Positions 42,774-51,404 of a stretch of DNA of 64,000 bases are shown in pieces. Origin of the DNA: JANLSE01 sp038214135. GTDB lineage: Bacteria; Chloroflexota; Chloroflexia; Chloroflexales; Roseiflexaceae. Positions within the stretch are counted from its first letter, which is position 1; each line of letters begins with the position of its first letter. The notes under the pieces were generated by a model. That model saw only the letters and a list, made by a program, of their open reading frames with translations. It was not told the origin of the DNA and did no database searches. The DNA lies in the NCBI GenBank assembly GCA_038214135.1, contig JBBQSD010000011.1, positions 15,534 through 79,533 of the forward strand, given 5' to 3'. A program made the position numbers and the translations under genes.

Positions 42774-43502
42774 CTAGCGCGATCCAAAGATCGCCCGGCC
42801 AATTCGTACCATTGTTGCCCCTTCGGCAATTGCGGCATCGAAATCGTTGCTCATGCCCATGGAAAGCTGCGACCAATCGGCCTGTGGGAAGGTATGTGCC
42901 AGATGCTCACGCAATATACGAGTGCTGGCAAAATGTGGCCGCGCATCTTCTGGTACCCTCGCAATTGGTGCAATTGTCATCAGGCCACGAACTTGCAGAT
43001 GCGACAGTGTGACGATCTGTTCGACCGCCAATAGAAATGTACTGAGCGTGGCTTGGTGCGTCTCCCATCCAACCAGATCGAAGCCTTCCTTTGCCACCTC
43101 ACCAGATACATTGACTTGCAGCAGGATGTCGAGTGGTTGTGTGCGCAGTTCGCTCGCAGCGCGATCCAGTTGCTGTGCGAGGCGCAGGCTATCGACAGAA
43201 TGGATCATGTTGAAGAGTTGGGCAGCCTTCTTGGCCTTGTTCGATTGCAGATGACCAATCAGATGCCAGGTCAGGCGTTGGCGTTCGGCGGAGAGAGCCG
43301 TGATCTTGGATTCGGCCTCCTGCACCCGATTTTCGCCAACATCGGCCAAACCAGCTGCGAGTGCTTGTTCGACAATCGCAGCGGGATGTGTTTTGGTTAC
43401 GCCAATCAGCATGATCTCTGCCGGGCTACGTCCGGCCTGCTGGGCGGCGGTAGCGATCTGTTGGCGTATGTTCGCAATGTTCTCGGCAATCTGTTCGGAC
43501 AT
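42774..43502 (-). CDS. yggS: PLP homeostasis protein YggS/PROSC
   Basis: 242 residues, fold-type III PLP carrier without known enzymatic activity. MLIGVTKTHPAAIVEQAL holds the PLP-lysine (Lys37); VGENRVQEAESKI, WHLIGHLQSNKAKKA, SVDSLRLAQQL and LSMGMSNDFDAAIAEGATMV are the conserved blocks. It keeps pyridoxal phosphate levels balanced in the cytoplasm. GTG-free normal ATG start. In many bacteria it lies in division clusters; here it is isolated and divergent from the phosphatase gene. Confidence 0.95.
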   Translation of the reverse strand: MSEQIAENIANIRQQIATAAQQAGRSPAEIMLIGVTKTHPAAIVEQALAAGLADVGENRVQEAESKITALSAERQRLTWHLIGHLQSNKAKKAAQLFNMIHSVDSLRLAQQLDRAASELRTQPLDILLQVNVSGEVAKEGFDLVGWETHQATLSTFLLAVEQIVTLSHLQVRGLMTIAPIARVPEDARPHFASTRILREHLAHTFPQADWSQLSMGMSNDFDAAIAEGATMVRIGRAIFGSR

Positions 43503-43568
43503 GTGGTACTATTCGCCTCATTATGCAGCGATCCATGGCTATTATACCGCAGCCTGAGGAGATGACGC

Positions 43569-44090
43569 GTGCCTGAGCAACGGAGCACAACGAGCCGTAC
43601 TGTGGCGGTGTTGTTTGTTTGTCTTGGTAATATCTGCCGCTCACCAATGGCCGAAGCGATCTTCCGTCATCAGGTCGAGCAGGCTGGCCTTTCCCGAACA
43701 ATTACCAGCGACTCCGCTGGAACTGGTGCCTGGCATGTTGGCAACCCTCCGCACCTCGGCACACGGCGCGTTCTGCTCAAGCATGGCCTCACAACAGCAC
43801 ATGTTGCTCGGGTGGTGACACAGAATGATTTTACGCGCTTCGACTATCTGATTGCTATGGATCGCGATAATCTGCGTGATCTGCGCTCAATGGGTGGTGG
43901 TGCCGCCGCCCGCGTGGCACTACTGATGGATTTCGCACAAGCGAGTGGCACAACCGACATCCCCGATCCATATTATGATCGACGCTTTGAGGAAACCTAC
44001 ACCCTCATTGATCAGGGCTGCCGCGGGTTGCTTGAGCAGATCATTGGCACATTGCGCCTGCCGAACACAACGCTTCCTAACACGAAATAG
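43569..44090 (+). CDS. Low-molecular-weight protein-tyrosine phosphatase
   Basis: 173 residues. Active-site loop VLFVCLGNICRSPMAEAIF with nucleophile Cys18, Arg24 and Ser25, and the general acid in DIPDPYYDRRFEETY (D-P-Y-Y). Complete single-domain enzyme related to Wzb/Etp and eukaryotic LMW-PTP; targets unknown. GTG start with GAGGAG seven bases upstream, divergent from yggS. Confidence 0.94.
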   Translation: MPEQRSTTSRTVAVLFVCLGNICRSPMAEAIFRHQVEQAGLSRTITSDSAGTGAWHVGNPPHLGTRRVLLKHGLTTAHVARVVTQNDFTRFDYLIAMDRDNLRDLRSMGGGAAARVALLMDFAQASGTTDIPDPYYDRRFEETYTLIDQGCRGLLEQIIGTLRLPNTTLPNTK

Positions 44091-44265
44091 CCATACTCTT
44101 CACGGCTGAGCGTTAGACAGTGTCTTATATGTATCCGCAGATTTCGCAGATTTCGCAGATTATTGGCACCGAACCTGGCTGGTTGATGCGAATAGAGTGC
44201 AACTTCGCACGCCTTCTGGTCGTCACTCTCATGGCTCTTCTGAACAGAAAAAAAGAGGAACAGAT

Positions 44266-45591
44266 ATGGCGAAGACCATGGCGGATCTGCCTGCGGTGAA
44301 TTTTAGCGGCGAGGATATCATGTCTGGCCGTTTTCCGGCACTGCTGGCTCAGGCAGCAATTGAGCATGGGCCGATCTTCAAATGGATAATTACCGATGGT
44401 TGGGAGGCTGGCGAGTATGTATTCATGGTTGGGCCAGAGGCGAACCGTTTCGTTCTGCATACCGGCCGTGAACATTTTAGCCACGATAAGGGTTGGACGC
44501 CACTGATTGGCGATACGCTTGGCAAGGGCCTGCTGAATATGGATGATCCCATGCACGCCCGCCATCGTAAAATGTGGAATCCTGCCTTTACGGCTGCTGC
44601 GATGGAAGCCTATATTCCTGTGATGCAGCAGGTGATTGCGGATCGGACGGCTGCCTGGCCGACGCAGGGGATTGTTGATGTCTACCAGGAATCGCGCGAG
44701 ATCACCTTTGATATTGCGGCGGCGGCATTGGGCGGGTTTCAGCGTGGGTTGGATGTGGATCGGTTGCGCGAGCTGTTCTATACCCTGCTGCGCTTCGATG
44801 ATCGGATTGAGAGCTGGGAAAGCTATGATAAACGCTTTCACGAGGCCCAGCGCGAACTCTACATAACACTCATGCGCCTGATTGCTGAACGCCGTGCGCT
44901 GCCACCCGATCAACAGCCCCACGATGTGGTGGGCATGATTGTTCGCGCTCGTGATGAAGATGGCCAGGCACTGAGCGATGAGCAGGTGCTGGCGCATATT
45001 AACATTCTGCTTGTAGCCGGGCATGAAACAACAACGACACTGGCCTCGTGGATGTTGTATTTTATTGCCACCCAGCCCGAACAGCGCCGCGCTCTTGAAC
45101 AAGAACTGGAAAGTTTGGCAATCGATGCCGATACATCAGCCCCAGTTGAGGCATTACGGGCAATGAAGCGCTTGGATGCGTTCCTGCGCGAAGTGGGTCG
45201 GCTGTATCCACCGGTGATCAATGTGCCACGTGGTGTGATTTCGGACTATGAATTTGGTGGATACCAGATTCCGGCTGGCACGCCGATGCGGCTTTCGTTG
45301 GCGGGTAGCCATCTCCTGCCATCAGTGTTTACGGAGCCACAGAAGTTCGATCCAGAGCGATTCCTGCCGCCGCGTGATGAGGAGCGGCGGACGCCATATG
45401 GTCTGGTGACATTTGGTGGTGGGCCACGGATCTGCATCGGAATCAACTTCGCCCAGATTGAGGTCAAAGCCCTGGCAGCGCATGTCCTGCGCCGCTATAA
45501 TTTGGAGCCTACTGGCCCGTCAGTAGGGCATGGCGGCCATTGGACTGCGATCCTCACAGATGGGGTGAAGTTAATGGTGACGGCGAAGTAG
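44266..45591 (+). CDS. Cytochrome P450
   Basis: 441 residues. I-helix oxygen-binding motif LLVAGHETTTTLASWML, K-helix FLREVGRLYPPVI (E-x-x-R), PERF-like FDPERFLPPRD, and heme-thiolate loop VTFGGGPRICIGINFAQIEV with the axial Cys. No membrane anchor, so soluble class I type. The sequence resembles CYP120/CYP26-like enzymes acting on isoprenoid or carotenoid-type substrates, which is only a loose inference. AGAGGA lies six bases before the ATG at 44266. No ferredoxin or reductase gene is adjacent. Confidence 0.95.
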   Translation: MAKTMADLPAVNFSGEDIMSGRFPALLAQAAIEHGPIFKWIITDGWEAGEYVFMVGPEANRFVLHTGREHFSHDKGWTPLIGDTLGKGLLNMDDPMHARHRKMWNPAFTAAAMEAYIPVMQQVIADRTAAWPTQGIVDVYQESREITFDIAAAALGGFQRGLDVDRLRELFYTLLRFDDRIESWESYDKRFHEAQRELYITLMRLIAERRALPPDQQPHDVVGMIVRARDEDGQALSDEQVLAHINILLVAGHETTTTLASWMLYFIATQPEQRRALEQELESLAIDADTSAPVEALRAMKRLDAFLREVGRLYPPVINVPRGVISDYEFGGYQIPAGTPMRLSLAGSHLLPSVFTEPQKFDPERFLPPRDEERRTPYGLVTFGGGPRICIGINFAQIEVKALAAHVLRRYNLEPTGPSVGHGGHWTAILTDGVKLMVTAK

Positions 45592-45721
45592 GGGGAACGC
45601 CCCTCTCCCCAACCCCTCCCCCACAGGTGGGCGAGGCGCAACGGGTTCGCAATGGAGCAATTCCCCTCTCTCCGGCGTGGGAGAGGGGTAGCGGGAGAGC
45701 GGAGGAGCAATGGTTGAGGGA
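45592..45721. repeat. Repeat-filled convergent spacer
   Basis: 130-bp spacer composed of CCCTCTCC-type repeat units, including CCCCTCTC (45663-45670) paired with GAGAGGGG (45681-45688). Same family as 12256-12296, 29852-29889 and 52450-52620. Confidence 0.65.
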
Positions 45722-46624
45722 CTAAAATTGTCTCATTGGTGTGGATCGCACCGTTCCCACACGGCTGAGCAGCAGCGCACCAAGGCCGGGGCTGGCGATC
45801 GCATAGAACAGCAGTAGCGCCGCGCTTGGTGAGAGCATCCCAACCAGTGCAATTGGCAGAATAAGCCCTCCAGCGACAAGGATGGTTGTGCGGGTGAGTG
45901 TGATCGTTTTTGGTTCGATGCTCGCCCGTGCTGCCTGAATGAGCGCAGCCAATCCACTGATATATGGCACATTGGCCAGCAACACAATAATGACACTCAA
46001 TGGCAACCCGATCAGTGTTATAGCGAGCAGTGTTGCAAGTAAGGGCAGCAGTGCCGTCAGTGCGACGCTGGCGAGTAATCCGATGATGCTGGCTCGCACG
46101 GGATAATAGGCCAGCATCACTGCGGTGGTCGCAGTGCGATGCGGCCAAACCCCAATCATCAGCAAGCAGAGTATCAACAGCAGCATGCCAAGCGCCAAGC
46201 TAAATGGCCAGCCAGCAATTCCTATGGTGCTACTTGGGCCATAGGGAACTGGTGCAAACAGGCCAACCAAGCGGCTGAGGTATTGGCCACCAACCCCACC
46301 AATGATTGTGCGTCCGGCGAGTTTTGCACTATCGGCCTGTACTCGGCCACCAAGTGACATCGCATTGCCATCGATCTCGGCACCAGGCGTAAGGATAATA
46401 TCACCAGTATAGCTGACGACATCACCATGAACGTGCCCACTAACGATAATGCTGCCCGTCCAGGTCGTCACATCACCAAGAACCTCGCCATCAACGCGAA
46501 CATCGCTGGTAATTGTGGCAATATTGCCATTTACTTTATCCCCCGCTGGTACAGTGCGCGGCAGATCGTTAAGGCTAAACGTAAGCCGCATGATCAGCAG
46601 CAGAGCTGTCATAAGATATGCCAT
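45722..46624 (-). CDS. Membrane protein with bactofilin-like N-terminal domain
   Basis: 300 residues. An N-terminal hydrophobic segment is followed by a short repetitive beta domain (VRVDGEVLGDVTTWTGSIIV, GHVHGDVVSYTGDIILTPGA, IDGNAMSLGGRVQ) of the polymer-forming bactofilin type, then four hydrophobic helices from about residue 140 to 290. Fusions of a small beta-helix with a polytopic C-terminus are common in operons with an ECF sigma and anti-sigma protein, as here. The last gene of that operon (12-bp gap). Probably an envelope stress or surface-sensing component; exact role unknown. Confidence 0.75.
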   Translation of the reverse strand: MAYLMTALLLIMRLTFSLNDLPRTVPAGDKVNGNIATITSDVRVDGEVLGDVTTWTGSIIVSGHVHGDVVSYTGDIILTPGAEIDGNAMSLGGRVQADSAKLAGRTIIGGVGGQYLSRLVGLFAPVPYGPSSTIGIAGWPFSLALGMLLLILCLLMIGVWPHRTATTAVMLAYYPVRASIIGLLASVALTALLPLLATLLAITLIGLPLSVIIVLLANVPYISGLAALIQAARASIEPKTITLTRTTILVAGGLILPIALVGMLSPSAALLLFYAIASPGLGALLLSRVGTVRSTPMRQF

Positions 46625-46636
46625 ACTACCCTCAGA

Positions 46637-47056
46637 TTAGGCGCTTACATGCATGTTTGTGATGGTGCGCGCATGCCGACCCAGCAAAAGCCCACTACCA
46701 ATCGCTGCCGTCAACCCAATCAGTAACAGCGGAATGCCAATCGCCCCAACTGCACCAAGGAGTGGCTTGAGGATTAACTGGATCGCGAGTGGTGCTGGTG
46801 CTTCGATCAACAGCGCCCATACGCCAAATGTCGCAGCAGCAAAGATCAGAACTGCCAGGGTGATCCGCACCAGAATTCGCGTACGTTCCTGGCGCATGAG
46901 CGTATGTGGAGTTTCAGTGGGCAGCCGCCGAGTGGTTCGAACGACAAGATCGGAGGGTGGATCAAGAGGTGCTGGTTCATCGAATACCGCCAATCGTTGG
47001 CGAAACGCTCTATCATCAGGTTCTTCATCTAGGATGTGGTTGGTTCGGGTTCGCAT
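46637..47056 (-). CDS. Membrane protein, probable anti-sigma factor
   Basis: 139 residues. Cytoplasmic N-terminal half rich in Arg/Asp/Pro (DEEPDDRAFRQRLAVFDEPA, DLVVRTTRRLPTETP), then two hydrophobic helices (ILVRITLAVLIFAAATFGVW, LKPLLGAVGAIGIPLLLIGL). It lacks a clear zinc-finger HxxxCxxC. Its start overlaps the end of the ECF sigma gene by 28 bp, the usual arrangement for a sigma/anti-sigma pair, which is the main support for the call. Confidence 0.65.
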   Translation of the reverse strand: MRTRTNHILDEEPDDRAFRQRLAVFDEPAPLDPPSDLVVRTTRRLPTETPHTLMRQERTRILVRITLAVLIFAAATFGVWALLIEAPAPLAIQLILKPLLGAVGAIGIPLLLIGLTAAIGSGLLLGRHARTITNMHVSA

Positions 47057-47610
47057 ACTTCTACCCCGTTATGGCTAAGTCGTTTAGCCATCATGTTGCG
47101 CGCACGATGCAGACGTGTCTTAATTGTGCTTTCGGTCAGCCCGGTTGTTTGGGCAATCTCCTGGTACGATAGATCGTTCCAGTAGCGTAATACCATCACC
47201 AGGCGGTACCCCTCGGGTAGCGATTGAAGTGCCTGGCGCACAGCTTCACGTCGTTCTTGATCGATTGCCCTGCCCTCTGGCCCACGTTGGGTGCTCGGAA
47301 TCACGAGAGCGACATCATCGAGCGTCAGCCAGCTATAGCGCTGGCGGCGTAACCGATCAACACAATAGTTCGATCCAATCGAAAGCAGCCATGTCGAAAA
47401 GCGGCGTGTTCGATCAAATCGAACCAGATGCATATATGCGCGAAGGAAGATCTCCTGGCTCGCATCCTCTGCATCCTGTGGGCTACCTAGCATCCGATAG
47501 GCGAGGCCATAAACAGCTCCAGCATAGTTGTGCATCAACTGGCTGAAGGCCGTATGGTTCCCTCCTAAGGCCTGTTCGATCAGGAAGATCTCCTCGGCCT
47601 GATGGTCCAT
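47029..47610 (-). CDS. ECF RNA polymerase sigma factor
   Basis: 193 residues. Region 2 FSQLMHNYAGAVYGLAYRML, DAEDASQEIFLRAYMHLVRF and FSTWLLSIGSNYCVDRLRRQ; region 4 LPEGYRLVMVLRYWNDLSYQ and LTESTIKTRLHRARNMMAKR. Start at 47610 has GGGAGA four bases upstream; an ATG 17 codons earlier is possible. It heads a three-gene operon with an anti-sigma-like and a bactofilin-like membrane protein. Confidence 0.93.
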   Translation of the reverse strand: MDHQAEEIFLIEQALGGNHTAFSQLMHNYAGAVYGLAYRMLGSPQDAEDASQEIFLRAYMHLVRFDRTRRFSTWLLSIGSNYCVDRLRRQRYSWLTLDDVALVIPSTQRGPEGRAIDQERREAVRQALQSLPEGYRLVMVLRYWNDLSYQEIAQTTGLTESTIKTRLHRARNMMAKRLSHNGVEVCEPEPTTS

Positions 47611-47855
47611 GGCTTCTCCCGACGTATGATCATCTACGAAGATGCGCTGCAAAGGTTTCATGCATCACGAAGAGATGTTCGTCTATTCTTGATGCATGTG
47701 TGGTTCAGGTCTTGATTCTATCTGCTTGCACAACGAGAACATATCGTATACCATGAACGTTAGCTCGGTGGTTATTCCGTTAGCCACTGTGCTGGCTGTG
47801 CGAAATGTGTTTCCGCGATCCCAGAAGCGGGCCTGTGGCCCAGGAGAATGTCGCC

Positions 47856-48113
47856 GTGGCAGCCAAGCTTGACCGCACACAAATTAAGAGCGCGCTGGCC
47901 CTTTCCGATCCGGCGATTAGCTCGTTTCTGGACCTCCAGACTGGTATGGTTGTCGATCTGATCGAGGGTGATACCAGCCCTGCTCAGGTAGAACTCAGCC
48001 AACAGGTGATGGATGGATATGGTGATCGCTTCCGCTATATCCCTGGTGGGAACGCGAATGTGGATGCTGCCGCGATTGATTCATGGCTCGAAGCAGAAGG
48101 CATCACGCCATAA
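47856..48113 (+). CDS. UPF0158-like protein
   Basis: 85 residues. SSFLDLQTGMVVDLIEGDTS and DRFRYIPGGNANVDAAAIDSW are like the UPF0158 pattern (L-D-x-x-T-G-x-V at the start, then a Y-I-P segment). Function unknown. GTG start with AGGAG nine bases upstream; divergent from the ECF operon. Confidence 0.7.
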   Translation: MAAKLDRTQIKSALALSDPAISSFLDLQTGMVVDLIEGDTSPAQVELSQQVMDGYGDRFRYIPGGNANVDAAAIDSWLEAEGITP

Positions 48114-48162
48114 TAGACCGAATCATGGTTCATTTGATAGAAAGCATAGATAGATCGTACGA

Positions 48163-48178
48163 GCGCGATATATCGCGC
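48163..48178. repeat. GCGCGATATATCGCGC palindrome
   Basis: Perfect 16-bp palindrome, family of 17421-17440, between the UPF0158-like gene and pgk. Confidence 0.85.
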
Positions 48179-48187
48179 CCTGCGGAT

Positions 48188-49369
48188 TTATTTGTCGTTC
48201 AATGCGGCAACTCCGGGCAGCACCCGGCCTTCGAGTAGCTCCAGCGACGCCCCGCCGCCAGTGGAGATGTGCTTGACTTTATCGGCCAGGCCCATCTGCT
48301 CAATTGCGGCAACCGAATCACCACCACCAATGACGGTCATCCCTGAGCAATCGGCCAGCGCCTGTGCGACTGCGCGTGTTCCGCCGGCAAATGGCTCTAG
48401 CTCAAACACACCCATTGGCCCATTCCAGATCACCGTCTGTGCTTCGAGAACGACTTTGGCATAGGCTGCGCGGGTCTGTGGGCCAATATCAAGCGCACGC
48501 CATCCAGCAGGGATCGCATCGACACCCACGACCTGGGTGTTGGCATTGGCTGCGAACCGATCTGCAATAACAACATCGGTTGGCAGTAACAGGGTGACAT
48601 TGCTGTTTGCCGCTTGGTCGAGCAGATCCTTGGCCGTTGCCACTGCATCCGCTTCCACCAGCGAATCGCCCAATGATTTGCCCTGGGCCAGCAGAAATGT
48701 GTTGGCCATGCCGCCACCAATCAGCAGGGCATCGACCTTGCCGAGCAAATTGGCGATCACGCCGATCTTGTCGCTGATCTTCGCGCCACCGATAATTGTG
48801 ACAAATGGCCGCGCTGGATGTTCGAGTGCGCCACCAAGTACCTCTAGCTCGCGCTCCATCAACAACCCGCTGACTGCTGGCAACAGGTGGGCAATCCCTT
48901 CTGTTGAGGCATGGGCGCGATGGGCCGCGCCAAAGGCATCATTCACATATACATCGCCAAGTTTTGCGAGATCCTGAGCCATACTCGGATCGTTGGCTTC
49001 CTCACGGGCATCAAAGCGCGTGTTCTCCAGCATTAGCACGGCACCAGGTTCAAGTGCTTTTGATGCAGCTTCTGCTTCTGTTCCAACAGTGACTGGCACG
49101 GTCTGGACTGGGCGATCAAGCAGTTCGGCGAGATGCGTGGCGGTTGGTGTGAGGCGCAGGCTCTCGACGACCTTGTTCTTTGGGCGGCCCAGGTGCGACA
49201 TGAGGATGACTGCGGCACCGTGCGCGATCAGATATTGGATGGTTGGTACGGCAGCCCGAATGCGGGTATCATCGGTAATATGTCCATCTTCTAGTGGAAC
49301 ATTGAAGTCGACACGGACGAGCGCCCGTTTGCCATGCCAATCCACGTCGCGAATTGTCTGCTTTGCCAT
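48188..49369 (-). CDS. pgk: Phosphoglycerate kinase
   Basis: 393 residues. KRALVRVDFNVPLEDGHITD, LMSHLGRPKNKVVESLRL, VLMLENTRFDAREEAND, YVNDAFGAAHRAHASTEGIA, VTIIGGAKISDKIGVI, WNGPMGVFELEPFAGGTRAV, VIGGGDSVAAIEQMG and HISTGGGASLELLEGRVLPG are all canonical. Makes 3-phosphoglycerate and ATP in glycolysis and runs backward in gluconeogenesis or carbon fixation. AGAGGAG precedes the ATG. No gap or tpi gene is adjacent. Confidence 0.97.
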   Translation of the reverse strand: MAKQTIRDVDWHGKRALVRVDFNVPLEDGHITDDTRIRAAVPTIQYLIAHGAAVILMSHLGRPKNKVVESLRLTPTATHLAELLDRPVQTVPVTVGTEAEAASKALEPGAVLMLENTRFDAREEANDPSMAQDLAKLGDVYVNDAFGAAHRAHASTEGIAHLLPAVSGLLMERELEVLGGALEHPARPFVTIIGGAKISDKIGVIANLLGKVDALLIGGGMANTFLLAQGKSLGDSLVEADAVATAKDLLDQAANSNVTLLLPTDVVIADRFAANANTQVVGVDAIPAGWRALDIGPQTRAAYAKVVLEAQTVIWNGPMGVFELEPFAGGTRAVAQALADCSGMTVIGGGDSVAAIEQMGLADKVKHISTGGGASLELLEGRVLPGVAALNDK

Positions 49370-49544
49370 AATCTCTATACTCCTCTGCTGTTTCGGCTAT
49401 GGACGGGCTTATTTTAGCATTGAACTGCTGTAAAGGGAACTCCTGGCACGCTCGCAATCATTACGGAGCCGCTGCAATATGGGTTGGCGGAAGCATGTTG
49501 GAGGTGTGTTTGCTGGTAGTTGACCAATACCCCGCATGTGGGAA

Positions 49545-49568
49545 CCCCGCTCCAAGGCAGGAGCGGGG
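49545..49568. other. GC hairpin in the pgk to deacetylase spacer
   Basis: CCCCGCTCC (49545-49553) pairs with GGAGCGGGG (49560-49568), loop of six. It lies 42 bp after the PIG-L stop (minus strand) and 190 bp before pgk; terminator role possible. Confidence 0.45.
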
Positions 49569-49609
49569 CTGGGTGAGGCTATGTGCTGGATTATGGTGTT
49601 GTGTGTTTA

Positions 49610-50419
49610 CTAGGCCAGTAGATCTGTGCTGTGGAAGCCAGCGGGTGGTGTTGGCCGTACCAGAATAAAATATTCCTTGGCGAACATGGTTGCCCGTAGT
49701 TCGTCCGGCATCTTCCGCATGGGGTTTTGAGGCCCAAATTGGGTACGATGCGCTTCAAATGCAGTAAACTTGGCTGCTTGTTGGGCAGAAACATCAATCG
49801 ATGTGGTGATCTCCTCATCGGAAATGCCAAGCGGCACGCCATCCGGGCGATTATTGAAGGGTTGGGTATCGATACCGGCAGCCTTCATTGCCTCGCCCAT
49901 TTGCTCAAAGAATGAGCGGGCCATGACACCATAGAATAATCGTGATGCATGCAATGGCCCATCGGAGAGCGCATCGAACGCCGCTGTTGTGTAGCGATAG
50001 ACGGCAATATGATCGGGATGACCATAGCCGCCGGTTGGATCATGGGTGACCACCACATCGGGCTGGATGTCGCGGAGCAGGGCGGTAAATCGTTCGGTGG
50101 CTGCCTGTGGATCGAAACTATGCAGGGAGCGTGGATCATTGTTCTCGGATGTTCCAACCATTCCCGAATCACGGAAGCCCAGGAAGCGTAGCTCGCTGAA
50201 GCCAAGCGCGGTAACGGCATTATGCAGTTCTTCGGCGCGGACGGCACCGAGTGTCTCGCGGGTGGCAAGGTGTGGCTCACTGATTTCACCGACTTCGCCG
50301 CCGGTGGCGCAGGCGAGGACGACACGGGCACCACTGGCGGCATAGCGGGCCAGGGTTCCGCCGCTGAGTAGTTCGTCATCTGGATGAGCGAAAATTGCCA
50401 GAATTGTTGGTATGGTCAA
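49610..50419 (-). CDS. PIG-L family deacetylase
   Basis: 269 residues. Zinc site LAIFAHPDDELLSGGTLARY (A-H-P-D-D), VVTHDPTGGYGHPDHIAVYR with the second His pair. The family (MshB, BshB, GlcNAc-PI deacetylase) removes acetyl from GlcNAc conjugates; here the substrate is unknown and the enzyme may belong to thiol cofactor or glycan synthesis. TTG start at 50419, supported by GGAG eight bases upstream. Confidence 0.9.
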   Translation of the reverse strand: MTIPTILAIFAHPDDELLSGGTLARYAASGARVVLACATGGEVGEISEPHLATRETLGAVRAEELHNAVTALGFSELRFLGFRDSGMVGTSENNDPRSLHSFDPQAATERFTALLRDIQPDVVVTHDPTGGYGHPDHIAVYRYTTAAFDALSDGPLHASRLFYGVMARSFFEQMGEAMKAAGIDTQPFNNRPDGVPLGISDEEITTSIDVSAQQAAKFTAFEAHRTQFGPQNPMRKMPDELRATMFAKEYFILVRPTPPAGFHSTDLLA

Positions 50420-50564
50420 GATACATTCTCCGCAATAGCAAGATGGCCAGAATTATTGATTACGATAGCACACCTGGTAGTATAGCACTAGTACGCTGAA
50501 GCGTAGATGATGCGCTATCGCGCACCGCTTTGTAACGGGCTAAAGCCCTGCTCAAACCAGATCA

Positions 50565-51101
50565 TTACTTAGGCCGCACTGCACTAGCGGCATACAGGAT
50601 GCGGCCCGAACTTGGCGATGTGCGGCTGCCAATCATACGCAGATTGATCAGGCCGACTTCTGTACTGAGTTCGGACAATCGGGCAAATGGGACAGGAAAG
50701 GGCACAAACGAGATTGGCTGGGATTGCTCATATTCAACCACAAGCAAACGTCCACCCGGCCGGAGATGGGCTATGAAACGCTGGAGGATGTGTGCTTGAT
50801 CGCTCAGGAAGTGCAACAGATTAGCCATCAGGATGCCATCAAGCAATGGTAGATGTAGTGGCTGGCGCACATCGGCTTGCATTGGCAGCACACGGGCAGC
50901 GGGTTGCGAGAGTAATTGGCGGGCACGCAATGCAGCAATTGCTTTGCCATCGCGGTCAATGGCATGAATTGTTGCTGTTGGGCTGAGTAATTCTGCAAGC
51001 GCCCAGGTGAAATTGCCCGTCCCTGCGCCTAAATCGGCCCAGATCCCGCCTGGCGGGCGCGTTTCGTCGCGGATGAGGGCAACCATCTCGTTGTGTTCCA
51101 T
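50565..51101 (-). CDS. SAM-dependent methyltransferase (class I)
   Basis: 178 residues from ATG 51101; an in-frame ATG at 51140 would add 13 residues (MHQANHANLWSTY). SAM-binding loop WADLGAGTGNFTWALAELL, IHAIDRDGKAIAALRARQ, VLPMQADVRQPLHLPLLDGI, HLRPGGRLLVVEYEQS. The start at 51101 has GTGGAG seven bases upstream. Methyl acceptor unknown. Divergent from the desaturase gene. Confidence 0.85.
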   Translation of the reverse strand: MEHNEMVALIRDETRPPGGIWADLGAGTGNFTWALAELLSPTATIHAIDRDGKAIAALRARQLLSQPAARVLPMQADVRQPLHLPLLDGILMANLLHFLSDQAHILQRFIAHLRPGGRLLVVEYEQSQPISFVPFPVPFARLSELSTEVGLINLRMIGSRTSPSSGRILYAASAVRPK

Positions 51102-51404
51102 GTATGTGCTCCACAGATTTGCATGATTTGCCTGATGCATATATTGAGCAATCCCTGAGCAATCCTGTTATGATTGAGCCACGATGGGTAAAGCCATGGT
51201 ATTCTTAAGCAAGGCCTACCGTGAACGTTGTAGGAAAGTAGCTGACAGATGGGTTGGCTCACGTTCACAGGATCATCGTATTGTTCTTATGGATCAATAC
51301 GATCAGATACTCGCTGTGGATCCAAGCATGAAGTGTACCATGGCGTACTGCTGCTGTGGATGCGAATGGTAGGTTCATTCTACGAAAGGATACGGAACAG
51401 GCGA

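Noticed and set aside
44125..45102. Minus-strand 325-codon ORF opposite the P450
   Set aside because: The plus-strand P450 has all signature motifs; the reverse frame is a shadow with no family features.
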